DNA from: Oscillospiraceae bacterium
GTDB taxonomy: Bacteria > Bacillota > Clostridia > Oscillospirales > Oscillospiraceae
Reading direction: 5' to 3'
DNA length: 61,808 nt
Assembly: GCA_017501695.1 (NCBI GenBank)
Contig: JAFVWL010000110.1
Coordinates: forward strand, 1 to 61,808
Of this stretch, positions 6,992 to 17,000 are shown one piece after another. How positions within the stretch are numbered: position 1 is the first letter of the stretch; each line of letters begins with the position of its first letter. Under the pieces are notes generated by a model. That model did not search any database. It was given only the letters and a program-made list of their open reading frames with translations, and was not told where the DNA came from. The translations under genes were made by a program, and so were the position numbers.

Positions 6992-9900
6992 ATGAAACTT
7001 AGAACCACGTTTCTGATGCGGTGCTTAGCTTTCGCCATGGCTCTGGTCCTCGTGATCACCGGCTCTGGCCTGGGTCAGGCTCTGCAGGTCTTCGCCATCG
7101 GCGAGGACAGAACCGTCCTGGAAGACAATGTGGGTTCTGTGCTGGTCAACAACTACAGAAATGAGTTGACCGACGCGGAAATCGACCTGCTGGATTCCGG
7201 ACTGCTGAATGCTGAACACATTCACTATACCGCTCCTAACAATGACGACGGCCTGGTCGCCATTGATGAAGTGGAAAAGACCGTCACCGCCGCGTCCTAC
7301 GCCGACGGCCACGGCCACACCTGGACCCCCAAGGCCATCCGCCTGAAGGTTGGCGATGCGACCGTGGAGACCGGTGCGATCGTTGACGGCAAGTATACCT
7401 ACGAATTTGATGGCAATGCCTTCTCCGTCGAGGTGGACTATGCCCTGAACATCAACGTCACTGCCGACGTGCAGAACGTCCTGCTGAACACCGGCTTCTG
7501 GCTGAAGGAAGGCGTTGCTTACGCCGATGCCGTTGCCGGCCAGATGGGCAACCTGTACATCCTGGAAGAGGCTATGCCCGAGCTGTACGAGCTGGTCATG
7601 AACGGTGTCAGCGCCAACCTGCCCGGTGGCACTGAGCACGTTGAGCCCTTCTCCCAGGAAATCAAGGACGCTGTTGCCGCGCTGAACGAGCAGATGACTG
7701 CCAATGACGGCGTTCTGAATCTGAGCGTGATCATCAACGCGTATGACGCGGTTCCCAGCACCTACTATGTCCTGGACAAGGGCACTGTGATGTATGAGGA
7801 AGCTGTTGCCATCGCTGACGATGTTGCCATTATTGCCGATGCTCTGGACAAGATGATCGACGATATGAGCATCTTCATTGCTCAGGGCTGGGTCACCGAG
7901 ACTCAGGCCAATCAGCTGAACACGCTGTCCGGCGTTACCCGCAACCTGGCCGAGGGCCTGGCTGCTGTTGAGGGCCAGACCTGGACCGCCGCTGAGAAGG
8001 GCACTGCCCTGATCGCCGATGGCGCTGACTGCGAGAAGCTGGACGCGCTGGTTGCTGCCCTGGGTGAGCAGTCCGAGGTCGAGATTAAGGAAGACCTGAA
8101 CGTCACCAACACCATCCTGTCCGCCAACCTGTCCATGTTCAACGTGACCTTCAAGGTCGTGCTGAATGTGGTCGAGGACGTGGTCAACTCCGCTGAGCTG
8201 ATTGAGTACGGCTATTCTCAGATCACCATGCCTCTGCTGAAGGATGCCACCGCCGAGGATATCCTGGCTTCCATCGCCTCCACCAACGTGGAAGCTGATG
8301 CCCTGGCCCTGTGGGCTGAGGAGGGTGTCTTCGCCGCTGAGCACTTCGAGGCTGTTAAGACCGAGCTGCCCGAGACTCTGACCGAGGATATCACCTACGT
8401 CATTACTTACTCTCCCAAGAACTACACCATCACCATGGACTACGCTGACGCTATGGTCGTTCCCTACGGCTACAAGTACATGCTGCCCGTCCATACCGAT
8501 GCCGCTCAGTCCTATGACTACAAGGTCGATGGCGTGAGCAAGGCTCAGGGTGCCGTGATCACCATCGTCGGTGACACCCAGATCACCCGTACCGCCGGCA
8601 AGGCCTACACCGCCACCACTCTGTACGAAGTGGTTGCTGACAACTACGGCGACGAAATCGCCAAGGCCATCCTGACCTCCGGCGCTCTGAAGGGCAATGA
8701 GGACATCTTTGTCCGTAAGCCTGACCCCGCCGATGCCGAGTCCCTGCTGACTCTGATGAACCCCGACCTGACCGCTGAGAACTACGATGCTTCTTACATG
8801 GGCCTGGAGTGGGTTCCCTACACCTACGGCACCGAGGGCACCGAGAACAAGTTCGTCGGCAACGCCGGCACCTGGACCGGCAAGTCCGTCAAGGTCCAGT
8901 ACCGTCTGAACCTGACCAACTACACCGCTGACGATGTGGATGCCATTCTGGCCCTGGCCCGGACCCTGAAGACCGAGGCCAATGCCCAGAAGTCCGCTCT
9001 GGACGGCTTTGCCGCCAACTACGAGACCATGGGCCAGCTTGACAAGACCAAGCTGGGCGCTCTGAACGGCGTCATCGGTGTCACCGACTTCACTCCCGGC
9101 GACGGCACCGATACCGATGCCAGAAACCTGGAGCTGCGGGCTTACTTCGCTGATGTGGTTGGCAAGCTGATCAACGATCATGTGGATACCAACAACTACC
9201 TGAAGATCTACAACATGCTGGGCCAGTACAATGTCAACGGCCTGCGCTACTACTACAACAACGCTCAGGCTCTGATCGATGAGATCAACGCCATGGCCGG
9301 TTACCTGGGCGACATGGTCAAGGAGCAGGAAGCTCTGGAGATCATGGTCAACGCCGCCGGCTTCCCCGAGTACGTTGAGAAGATCGCCAATCTGGAGGAG
9401 TCCCTGGCCAGCGTTCAGGCCAGCCTGACCGTCCCCAACGCCAAGATCGACCTGAAGAGCGAGAACCTGGGCAAGCTGCTGGATGCTCTGACTGTCGAGG
9501 GTGTCGTGACTGTCGAGAAGATCGGTGTTCCCTACCTGCTGTCCGATATGCTGACCGCTCTGGATGACTCCACCGTCATGATCCAGGTCATCATCGACAC
9601 GCCCAACGGCTCCGCCACCGTTACCTCCGACGGCATGGACCGCCACACCGTGGTGACCCAGCCTATGGTCAACGATCTGGTTGCCAAGGTTGAGGCCAAG
9701 GTTACCGAGCTGCTGAAGGGCAACAACGCTTTCTACACCGAGAGTGTTCAGAACGGCCTGCAGGCCCTGGTTGGCAACGCTCTGAGCGCCAACCACAACG
9801 CTTACTACACCTACTCCGTCAAGAACTTCACCGTGAAGATCGACGGCGAGGCTGACCAGACCATCAGCATCAAGGATCTGGAGATCAACCTGCCCAAGCA

Positions 9901-12900
9901 CGACACCGCCGGCTGGAAGTACTACTACACCGTCGACGGCGTGGAGGGTATCGAGTCTGAAACCTACACCTTCACCACCGAGCAGGTCCTGCGCCTGTTT
10001 GTGGACGGCACCTACACCATCACCCGCGTTGCCGTCAACGAGGCTGCCGAGAAGTTCGAGAGCACCTTCGGCGACTGGCTGGTCAAGGATGCCCATGGCA
10101 ACCTGATCAAGATCAACGCCTCCGTCTCCGGCGATAAGACCGGCATCGTTGACAACTTCGTCATGAAGATCGTCAACTCCGGCTACACCTACATCGCCCT
10201 GAACGGCGAGCCCCTGATGTACCTGAACGATGCCAACGAGCTGGAGATCTGCCTGCAGACTCTGGTCAATGCCATCCTGAAGGACAACACCTTCGGCCGC
10301 GACACCCTGATCAACCTGGGCAAGAACGGCGAGGGCCAGCTGGTCGCTGCCAAGATGTCCCTGGGCAACGCTGCCGACGATATCCTGTACGAGGATGTTC
10401 CCTTCGTTCTGGAGCTGACCTCCGTTCCCGCTCAGATGGGCACCGTGTCCAAGGGCCTGGAGAAGATCAGCCCCTACATCGACTTCAACTCCAAGGACGG
10501 TGTCCTGGACATCGACCTGACCCTGCCCGAGAAGGTCTACGAGGCTTACCTGGCTGCTCTGCTGGTCACCGGCAACCTGGACAAGAACGATCTGGATGCC
10601 ATCAACTCCGAGATCGCCTTCCAGTTCCTGTGGGACTATGTGGACATCGTCCGCAACACTGAGGCTGACGCTCAGACCTTCACCAACACCCTGGCTAAGC
10701 TGGGTCAGAACTACGACCTGACCGGCTACGACAAGTACTACCAGATGGTCAAGAAGGCCCTGAACAACAATGGCCTGGTCATCAACCCCGAGGACGACAA
10801 CGATGACGTGAATGTCTCCGTTACCGGCAAGGGCCAGAAGGGCATCAACGCTCTGATCAACCTGCTGGGCATTGACATCAGCGGCTACACCACCTACCTG
10901 GGCATGATCAAGGAGTACAAGGATGCCGAGGCTGAGCTGACCGCTTCCGCTGTCGCTACCCTGACCAACACTGCCGCCGGCTTCCAGGCCGCTGTGATCG
11001 ATGTCAGAGCTTCCGGTATCACCAACAAGGCCGACTTCACCAAGAACCTGCCCGCCCGGATCGCTCAGATCACCAAGGAAGGCGCTGTGATGCTGGTTGG
11101 CGATGTGACCGGCGACCTGGTCATCCCCGCCGGCGCTACCGTGATTCTGGACCTGAACGGCTTCAAGGTCACCGGCAGCATCGTTGCCAACGGCACTCTG
11201 ATTATTGTTGACTCCTCCATCGACTCCGCCGACTGCGGTCATGTCACCGGCAACGTTTCCGGCAACGTGACTGTCATCGCCGGTGTCTATGATCAGGTCC
11301 TGCCCGCTTCTGTCCTGAAGGATGGCTACAAGCAGAACGCCGACGGCGCTGTTACCAACGCCCTGTACACCATCGTTTCCGACGGCCAGACCATCACCTT
11401 CGAGATCAACTCCGACGTGATGGACGATCCCTCCGTCGACGGCTATGTTCCCAACGCCAGAGCCCTGGCTGTGGACATCGCTGTGGATCTGATTCTGAAC
11501 TCCTACACTGCCGCTGCCCTGACTGTGGATGGCGACCTGTACCATGTGGACATTCAGGACGTCATCGCCCTGGTGGCCGGCACCAACCGCATCGACACCG
11601 CTATCCAGACTGTTCTGGACTTCGTGGATGTTCCCGGCATGGGCGAGTTCGTCAACTCCGTGCTGGCCGATCTGGTTGATTTCAACGGCCTGTACAACGC
11701 CTTCAAGAACGACGATGTCTTCGCTTCCTACAACCTGAAGAAGGCTCCTTGGGAGCTGACCGTCAAGCACGTTACCGATGAGGATTACATCACCTTCGGT
11801 ATCGGCAACAACCAGGACCTGGCTAAGGAGTACACCGTTGCTCTGAAGCTGGTTGGCGAGAACAAGAACCGCGTCCTGAACCTGCTGAAGGAACTGGCTG
11901 ACCATGTTGACGTGAACGCCAATGTGGATCTGAAGCAGCCCATCTATGACGGCGCCGCCAACGACCTGTTCGTGGAAGGCTCCGCTGAGCTGAACGTTAC
12001 CCTGAAGTTCCGTTACGCCGAGTACCGCACCATCGTGGCTGTGGTCCTGGCCAACGGCAACCCCGAAAAGGCTGAGGCTCTGATCGCCGCCCTGAACACC
12101 GGCAAGCAGGCTGAGCTGAAGGAGGAAATCGATAAGATTTCCATCGAGGATATCTTCACCGCCCTGAAGGCTCTGAACAGAAACGAGTCCTTCGCTGAGC
12201 TGTGCGAGAAGCTGGGTGTCGAGGTCGACACCGCCGAGGCTGAGCGTGTTGAGAATCTGTACCACATCTTCCTGTGCGCCGCCGGCAAGGTTCTGGAGAC
12301 TCTGGACATCACCGGCCGCAACAGCGTCCTGGGCGGCCTGGATCAGGATGATGACGGCGTCTACGTCTGGTCCCACACCGTTACCAGAAAGCCCGATGCC
12401 TCCTTCCGTGGCTACACCGTCTACGCTGAGGCTTCCGCTACCGTCACCCTGACCCTGGAGCTGTTCGATGAGTGCGAGCACGACAACACCATCACCAAGA
12501 TTGAGAACGTGGTTCCCGCTGACTGCGTCAACCCCGGTTCCCACGATGTGGTTGTCTACTGTGCCGATTGCGGCATCGAGCTGAGCCGTGAGACCGTGGT
12601 TGATCCCGCCCTGGGTCATAAGCCCGGCGAGGTTGTCATCGAGAACAAGGTCGATGCCAAGTGCGGTGTCGAAGGCCACTACGACGAGGTCGTCTACTGC
12701 TCTGTCTGCGGTGAGGAACTGAGCCGCAACACCGTGACCGTCCCCGCTCTGGAGCATGTGCCCGGTGCCCCCGTTTACGAGAACGTGGTCGCTCCCGACT
12801 GCGACACTCCCGGTTCCCACGATGAAGTCATTTACTGTGAGGTCTGTGGCGAGGAGCTGGAGCGTAAAACCGTTCACGATTCCGCTCTGGGTCATGAGTG

Positions 12901-13534
12901 GGGCGAGTGGACCGTCGTTGAAGAGCCCACCTGTGAAAAGGTCGGTAAGAAGGAACGCGTCTGCTCCGTCTGCGGTGAGGTCGAATCCGAGATCCTGCCC
13001 ATCGTTGATCACACTCCCGCTGAGCCTGTGAAGGAGAACGAGGTTCCCGCTGACTGCGTCCACGACGGCTCCTATGACGAGGTTATCTACTGCTCCGTCT
13101 GTGGCCATGAGATCAGCCGCGAGACTGTTACCGTTCCCGCTCTGGGTCATGTGCCTGCCGAGGCTGTGAAGGAGAACGAGGTTCCCGCTTCCTGCGGCGT
13201 GGAAGGCAGCTATGACGAAGTCATCTACTGCTCCGTCTGCGGTGAGGAACTGAGCCGTCAGACCATCACCACTCCCGCTCTGGAGCATGATTGGACCGAC
13301 TGGATCACCGTTGTTGAGCCCGACATCGGTGTTGAGGGCCGTGAGGAGCGTACCTGTAAGATTTGTGGCGAGGTCCAGTCCCGGATCATCCCCGCTCTGG
13401 ATGCTCCTCCCACCGGTGATGAGTTCGCCGCCGGCCTGTACATCACCCTGATGGTGCTGAGCGTCATCGGCATGGGTGTTCTGGCCTGGTTCGTCATCGC
13501 CATGAAGAAGACCGGCCGTTACAGCAGCAAGTAA
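6992..13534 (+). CDS. Giant surface protein with C-terminal CxxC repeats and membrane anchor
   Basis: A 2180-residue secreted protein. A signal peptide (about 1-35, cleavage near QVFA) is followed by a long body of alternating helical segments rich in Ala, Leu and acidic residues. Interspersed are at least two beta-modules of the KNYTITMDY / KNFTVKIDG type resembling InlB-like repeats, and a beta-helix-like part near residue 1380 (TVILDLNGFKVTG). From about residue 1825 seven CxxC motifs (YCSVCGEELSR type) occur in repeats of about 50-60 residues, each ending PALGH. The C-terminus has a PPTGDE motif, one membrane helix and a basic tail, like an atypical sortase or membrane anchor. It has its own strong promoter and terminator and highly biased codons, suggesting an abundant protein. 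It is a paralogue of the next gene over most of its length. Adhesion or matrix function is inferred. Confidence 0.8.
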   Translation: MKLRTTFLMRCLAFAMALVLVITGSGLGQALQVFAIGEDRTVLEDNVGSVLVNNYRNELTDAEIDLLDSGLLNAEHIHYTAPNNDDGLVAIDEVEKTVTAASYADGHGHTWTPKAIRLKVGDATVETGAIVDGKYTYEFDGNAFSVEVDYALNINVTADVQNVLLNTGFWLKEGVAYADAVAGQMGNLYILEEAMPELYELVMNGVSANLPGGTEHVEPFSQEIKDAVAALNEQMTANDGVLNLSVIINAYDAVPSTYYVLDKGTVMYEEAVAIADDVAIIADALDKMIDDMSIFIAQGWVTETQANQLNTLSGVTRNLAEGLAAVEGQTWTAAEKGTALIADGADCEKLDALVAALGEQSEVEIKEDLNVTNTILSANLSMFNVTFKVVLNVVEDVVNSAELIEYGYSQITMPLLKDATAEDILASIASTNVEADALALWAEEGVFAAEHFEAVKTELPETLTEDITYVITYSPKNYTITMDYADAMVVPYGYKYMLPVHTDAAQSYDYKVDGVSKAQGAVITIVGDTQITRTAGKAYTATTLYEVVADNYGDEIAKAILTSGALKGNEDIFVRKPDPADAESLLTLMNPDLTAENYDASYMGLEWVPYTYGTEGTENKFVGNAGTWTGKSVKVQYRLNLTNYTADDVDAILALARTLKTEANAQKSALDGFAANYETMGQLDKTKLGALNGVIGVTDFTPGDGTDTDARNLELRAYFADVVGKLINDHVDTNNYLKIYNMLGQYNVNGLRYYYNNAQALIDEINAMAGYLGDMVKEQEALEIMVNAAGFPEYVEKIANLEESLASVQASLTVPNAKIDLKSENLGKLLDALTVEGVVTVEKIGVPYLLSDMLTALDDSTVMIQVIIDTPNGSATVTSDGMDRHTVVTQPMVNDLVAKVEAKVTELLKGNNAFYTESVQNGLQALVGNALSANHNAYYTYSVKNFTVKIDGEADQTISIKDLEINLPKHDTAGWKYYYTVDGVEGIESETYTFTTEQVLRLFVDGTYTITRVAVNEAAEKFESTFGDWLVKDAHGNLIKINASVSGDKTGIVDNFVMKIVNSGYTYIALNGEPLMYLNDANELEICLQTLVNAILKDNTFGRDTLINLGKNGEGQLVAAKMSLGNAADDILYEDVPFVLELTSVPAQMGTVSKGLEKISPYIDFNSKDGVLDIDLTLPEKVYEAYLAALLVTGNLDKNDLDAINSEIAFQFLWDYVDIVRNTEADAQTFTNTLAKLGQNYDLTGYDKYYQMVKKALNNNGLVINPEDDNDDVNVSVTGKGQKGINALINLLGIDISGYTTYLGMIKEYKDAEAELTASAVATLTNTAAGFQAAVIDVRASGITNKADFTKNLPARIAQITKEGAVMLVGDVTGDLVIPAGATVILDLNGFKVTGSIVANGTLIIVDSSIDSADCGHVTGNVSGNVTVIAGVYDQVLPASVLKDGYKQNADGAVTNALYTIVSDGQTITFEINSDVMDDPSVDGYVPNARALAVDIAVDLILNSYTAAALTVDGDLYHVDIQDVIALVAGTNRIDTAIQTVLDFVDVPGMGEFVNSVLADLVDFNGLYNAFKNDDVFASYNLKKAPWELTVKHVTDEDYITFGIGNNQDLAKEYTVALKLVGENKNRVLNLLKELADHVDVNANVDLKQPIYDGAANDLFVEGSAELNVTLKFRYAEYRTIVAVVLANGNPEKAEALIAALNTGKQAELKEEIDKISIEDIFTALKALNRNESFAELCEKLGVEVDTAEAERVENLYHIFLCAAGKVLETLDITGRNSVLGGLDQDDDGVYVWSHTVTRKPDASFRGYTVYAEASATVTLTLELFDECEHDNTITKIENVVPADCVNPGSHDVVVYCADCGIELSRETVVDPALGHKPGEVVIENKVDAKCGVEGHYDEVVYCSVCGEELSRNTVTVPALEHVPGAPVYENVVAPDCDTPGSHDEVIYCEVCGEELERKTVHDSALGHEWGEWTVVEEPTCEKVGKKERVCSVCGEVESEILPIVDHTPAEPVKENEVPADCVHDGSYDEVIYCSVCGHEISRETVTVPALGHVPAEAVKENEVPASCGVEGSYDEVIYCSVCGEELSRQTITTPALEHDWTDWITVVEPDIGVEGREERTCKICGEVQSRIIPALDAPPTGDEFAAGLYITLMVLSVIGMGVLAWFVIAMKKTGRYSSK

Positions 13535-13568
13535 TCTCCCGGTTTTCCCAATAGCATACCTTTAACCG

Positions 13569-13606
13569 GCGATGCCGGCACGAAAGTGCCGGCATCGCTT
13601 TTTATT
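13569..13606 (+). terminator. Rho-independent terminator after the first giant gene
   Basis: A perfect 12-bp stem (CGATGCCGGCAC / GTGCCGGCATCG) with a GAAA loop, then CTTTTTATTT. It makes the giant gene monocistronic. Confidence 0.9.
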
Positions 13607-13903
13607 TGGTCGGTAATTCAGCCTTAAATCAGAACGCTTGTAATGATGCGAAAATCATGCCGATCATCGGGAAAACTCGTAAATTTCCCGCGAATTAAAA
13701 AATTTGTAGGATTGCATAATATCCGGGTGATGCATTATACGGATCCCATAAAAAGTGGCAAAATGTTGCCTCAGATTATTAAATTTCTGTTACAAAGATA
13801 TATAGTATTTGAGAAATGCCTACTTAGAACCCCTAAAAATATGGAAAATGATTACAAATCAATGCAAGATTGTAATATTTTATAATTATTTGAATAATTC
13901 ATA
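13607..13903 (+). other. AT-rich gene-free spacer
   Basis: About 300 bases of low GC between the terminator and the next promoter. A short open frame at 13643-13885 lacks a ribosome site and any recognisable domain and is not called. No repeat was recognised. Confidence 0.6.
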
Positions 13904-13932
13904 TTGAATTTCACATCCGTTTATGTTATAGT
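13904..13932 (+). promoter_or_regulatory. Sigma-A promoter of the dockerin-protein operon
   Basis: TTGAAT (13904-13909), a 17-base spacer and TATAGT (13927-13932). It leaves a leader of about 150 bases with no obvious fold, ending in an AGGAGGG site before ATG 14086. Confidence 0.8.
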
Positions 13933-14085
13933 AATATTGACTATTGTCCGAAGTACACTCAGAAATGCACCCTGTTTTTGGGGTAGTATCTATGGGGATT
14001 TTCGTGTAAATATTGCGTGATCTGTCCCGTATTTTGCGGATTTTGACGGATCTTTCGATCTAATTTTGATCAGGAGGGAAACTGG

Positions 14086-17000
14086 ATGAACATCAGAAAG
14101 TCATTACCGCTCCGGGGAATTGCCCTGGTCCTGGCATTGATCTTGTTGATATCCAACGGCACGGTGGGTCTGATTACCCCCGTTTTCGCCGTGACCAACG
14201 AACGGGTGACGGTGACCGACGGCGATCTGGTGGCAGAAAACTACGATATGCCCGAAAGTCAGAAGAGCCTGCTCAAATCCGGCCTGCTGTCCGGCAGCAG
14301 CTACAGCTTCAACAAGCCCAACGATCCGGAGAACCTGATTTCCGTGAACATCGCCGCCAAGACCATCGAGGCTAAGGAGTTCAACGGCGGCAGCGGCTAT
14401 ATTTGGAAGCCTGTGTCCGCGGACCTGATCGATCCCGACGGCAAGGTGGTGGAGTCCGGCATTTCCCTGACCTCCGGCACCGGTACATATACCTACACCG
14501 GGGACGCCTTCTCTCTGGAGGTGGAGTATGCCCTGACCATCTCCGTCAGCGCCCAGAAGCAGAGCGCGCTCCTGGATGCCGCCTATGTGCTGAAGCAGGG
14601 CGTCGCAAATCTGGATACCATCAGCGGCCAGCAGGGCAACCTGTATGTGCTGGAAAAGGCCATGCCCGAGCTGGTGAAGTTTGCCGATGAGGGCATTGTG
14701 ACCTCCATCGCCAGCTTTGGCTTCAGCACCGACTGCAAAAACGCTGTTTATTGGCTGGATAACCAGATGACCGCCAACGGCGGCAAGCTGAGCCTGAGCA
14801 TCCTGGCCGCCGAATACGACAACGGCAGCAAAACTGAATTTCTCCTGAACAAGGGCACCAAAATGCGTTCCGAGGTGTCCGCCTTTGTGGAGCGCATGAC
14901 CATCCTGAATGAAGCCCTGACCACCATGGCCAGCAACATGGAGATCTTCATCAAGAACGGCTGGCTGCCCAAGGAAACCGGCGAGCAGCTCAAGACCCTG
15001 GCGGGCATTGCCGGAAATCTGGAAAGCACCCTGGCTCCTGTCGCCGCGGAGCCCTGGGATTCTGCCACCACCGGCCTGCTGGCGGAGAACGCCAGCTATG
15101 TTTCCCTGGACCAGTACGTGGCCAATCTGGGCGACGGCCTGACCCGGGCCTCCGATGTGACCATCCGGGAGGGTCTGCGGACCACTGTGACCCTGGTCCG
15201 CAACACCAGTATGGTGGACGTGACCATTGCCGTGAATGTCCACTATTATAATGACCTGGGCGCCCTGACCCAGGCCAGCCGGAACACCGTCCGGAAAATG
15301 GCCGGCGGCACCTCCATCGATTCCGTCCGTGCCGCGGCCCGGACTCTGGAGGCGGAGCTGGAAGCCCTGGACATCGACCTGTCCTGCTACAATGCCGCCC
15401 TGGATACCAACATCGGCTCCGCCGTGGACGGTCAGAATCCCAACCAGTATTATACCCTGACCTACACCCCCAAGAACCATACCGTCACCTTCGCTTATGA
15501 CGGCAACATCCAGAAGACCTACCAGTACGGCCAGTGGATCGTGCTGCCGTCCCACCCGGACCCCGCCATGTCCTATGACTATTTCATCGGCGGCGTTACC
15601 TACCGTCAGGGCGATGTGTACATCGTCCGGGGCAGCGTGACCATTGACCGGGCTGTGGGCAAGGCCTACACGGTGACGGATCTGTACAGCGTGGTGGCCG
15701 GGAATTTCGGCAATTCTGTGACCCAGGGCATCCTGGGCTCCGGCGCGCTGAAGAATAATGAGATCATCCACGTCCGCAAGCCTGACCATACGGACGCGGA
15801 GGCCTTGCTGACCCTTTCTCAGGGCACCCTGACTGTGGAAAGCGCCTACCCCTCCGATTACGCGGGCCTGAACTGGACCCCCTACAGCTACGGCGCCAAC
15901 GGCACCGAGAACCGGTTCTCCGGCTATACCGTGGCCTGGAGCGAGAACGCGGTGAAGGTCCGTTACATCCTGAATCTGACCAACCATTCCGTCAGCGAGG
16001 TCCAGCAGATTCTGGATCTTGCGGTGACGCTGAAGCAGGAAGCCCAGGGCCAGAAGGAGGTCCTGGACCGGCTGGCCTCCTACCATACCACCATGGGCCA
16101 GTTGGATAAGGTGAAGCTGGGCGTTCTGTCCGGTGTCATCGATGTCACCGATTTTACCCCCGGCGACGGCAACGAGAACGATGCCAAGAACCTGGAGCTG
16201 CGCGCCTATTTCAAGAGCGTGGTGGGCTCTATCATCGCCAACAGCCTGGACAGCAACAACCAGCTTAAAATCTACAATATTCTGGGTGCCTATCTGGACA
16301 GCAACAGCGGCGGCCTACTCTACTATTATCAAAACAGCGACACCGTGCTGGCTGAAATCGATGCCCTCAGCGGCTACCTGTCCGACCTGCTGGCGGACGA
16401 TGAGAAGAAGGCCGCTCTGGAGGTCATGGTTGGCTCCGCCGGTTATCCTGAATACGCGGAAAAGATCGCCGGCCTGGAGCAGATCATGGCGGAGGTCCGC
16501 GCTGCCCTGACAGCTCCCAACGCTGCCATCGATGTGCGCAGCGAGAATCTGAACCGGCTGGTGGAGGCTCTGGAGAGCTCCGGCCAGGTGGTCAACGAGA
16601 CCGCCGGCACCGCCTGGATCATGTCCGATTCCATCACCGCCCTGGACGAGAGCCGGGTCATGGTCCAGATCATCGTCAACGCCGGCGGCACCACCGGCAC
16701 CTTCACCACCCCCGATTACGACTACGGCACCGTACTGACCCAGGCCGCCGTGGATTCCCTGATGGCTCAGGTCAAGACCTTCGTGGATACCACCCTGGGC
16801 ACCAAGGTGGTCTACTACGACCTGTCCGTTCAGGGTCCGGACCTGAATGCCCTGGTGGGCACTTCCCTGAAGGAAACGGTGAACGTGTACCACACCTACG
16901 CGCCCAAGGTCTACACCGTGAAGATCCAGGGGGAGGCGGATCAGACCATTACCGTTCAGAATCTGACCATCCTCCTGCCCTCCCATACCACCCCGGGCTA

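Noticed and set aside
7025..13288. Very long minus-strand open frame opposite the first giant gene
   Set aside because: It is the mirror of a highly codon-biased GC-rich gene, has no ribosome site or promoter, and its protein is a low-complexity run of Gly, Val, Asp and Gln without domains.
13410..13534. Canonical LPXTG sortase signal on the 2180-residue protein
   Set aside because: The sequence is PPTGDE rather than LPxTG and no sortase is encoded in the window, so only an atypical anchor is claimed.
13643..13885. Possible 80-residue plus-strand gene in the AT-rich spacer
   Set aside because: No ribosome site, no recognisable domain, and it overlaps the run-up to a good promoter.
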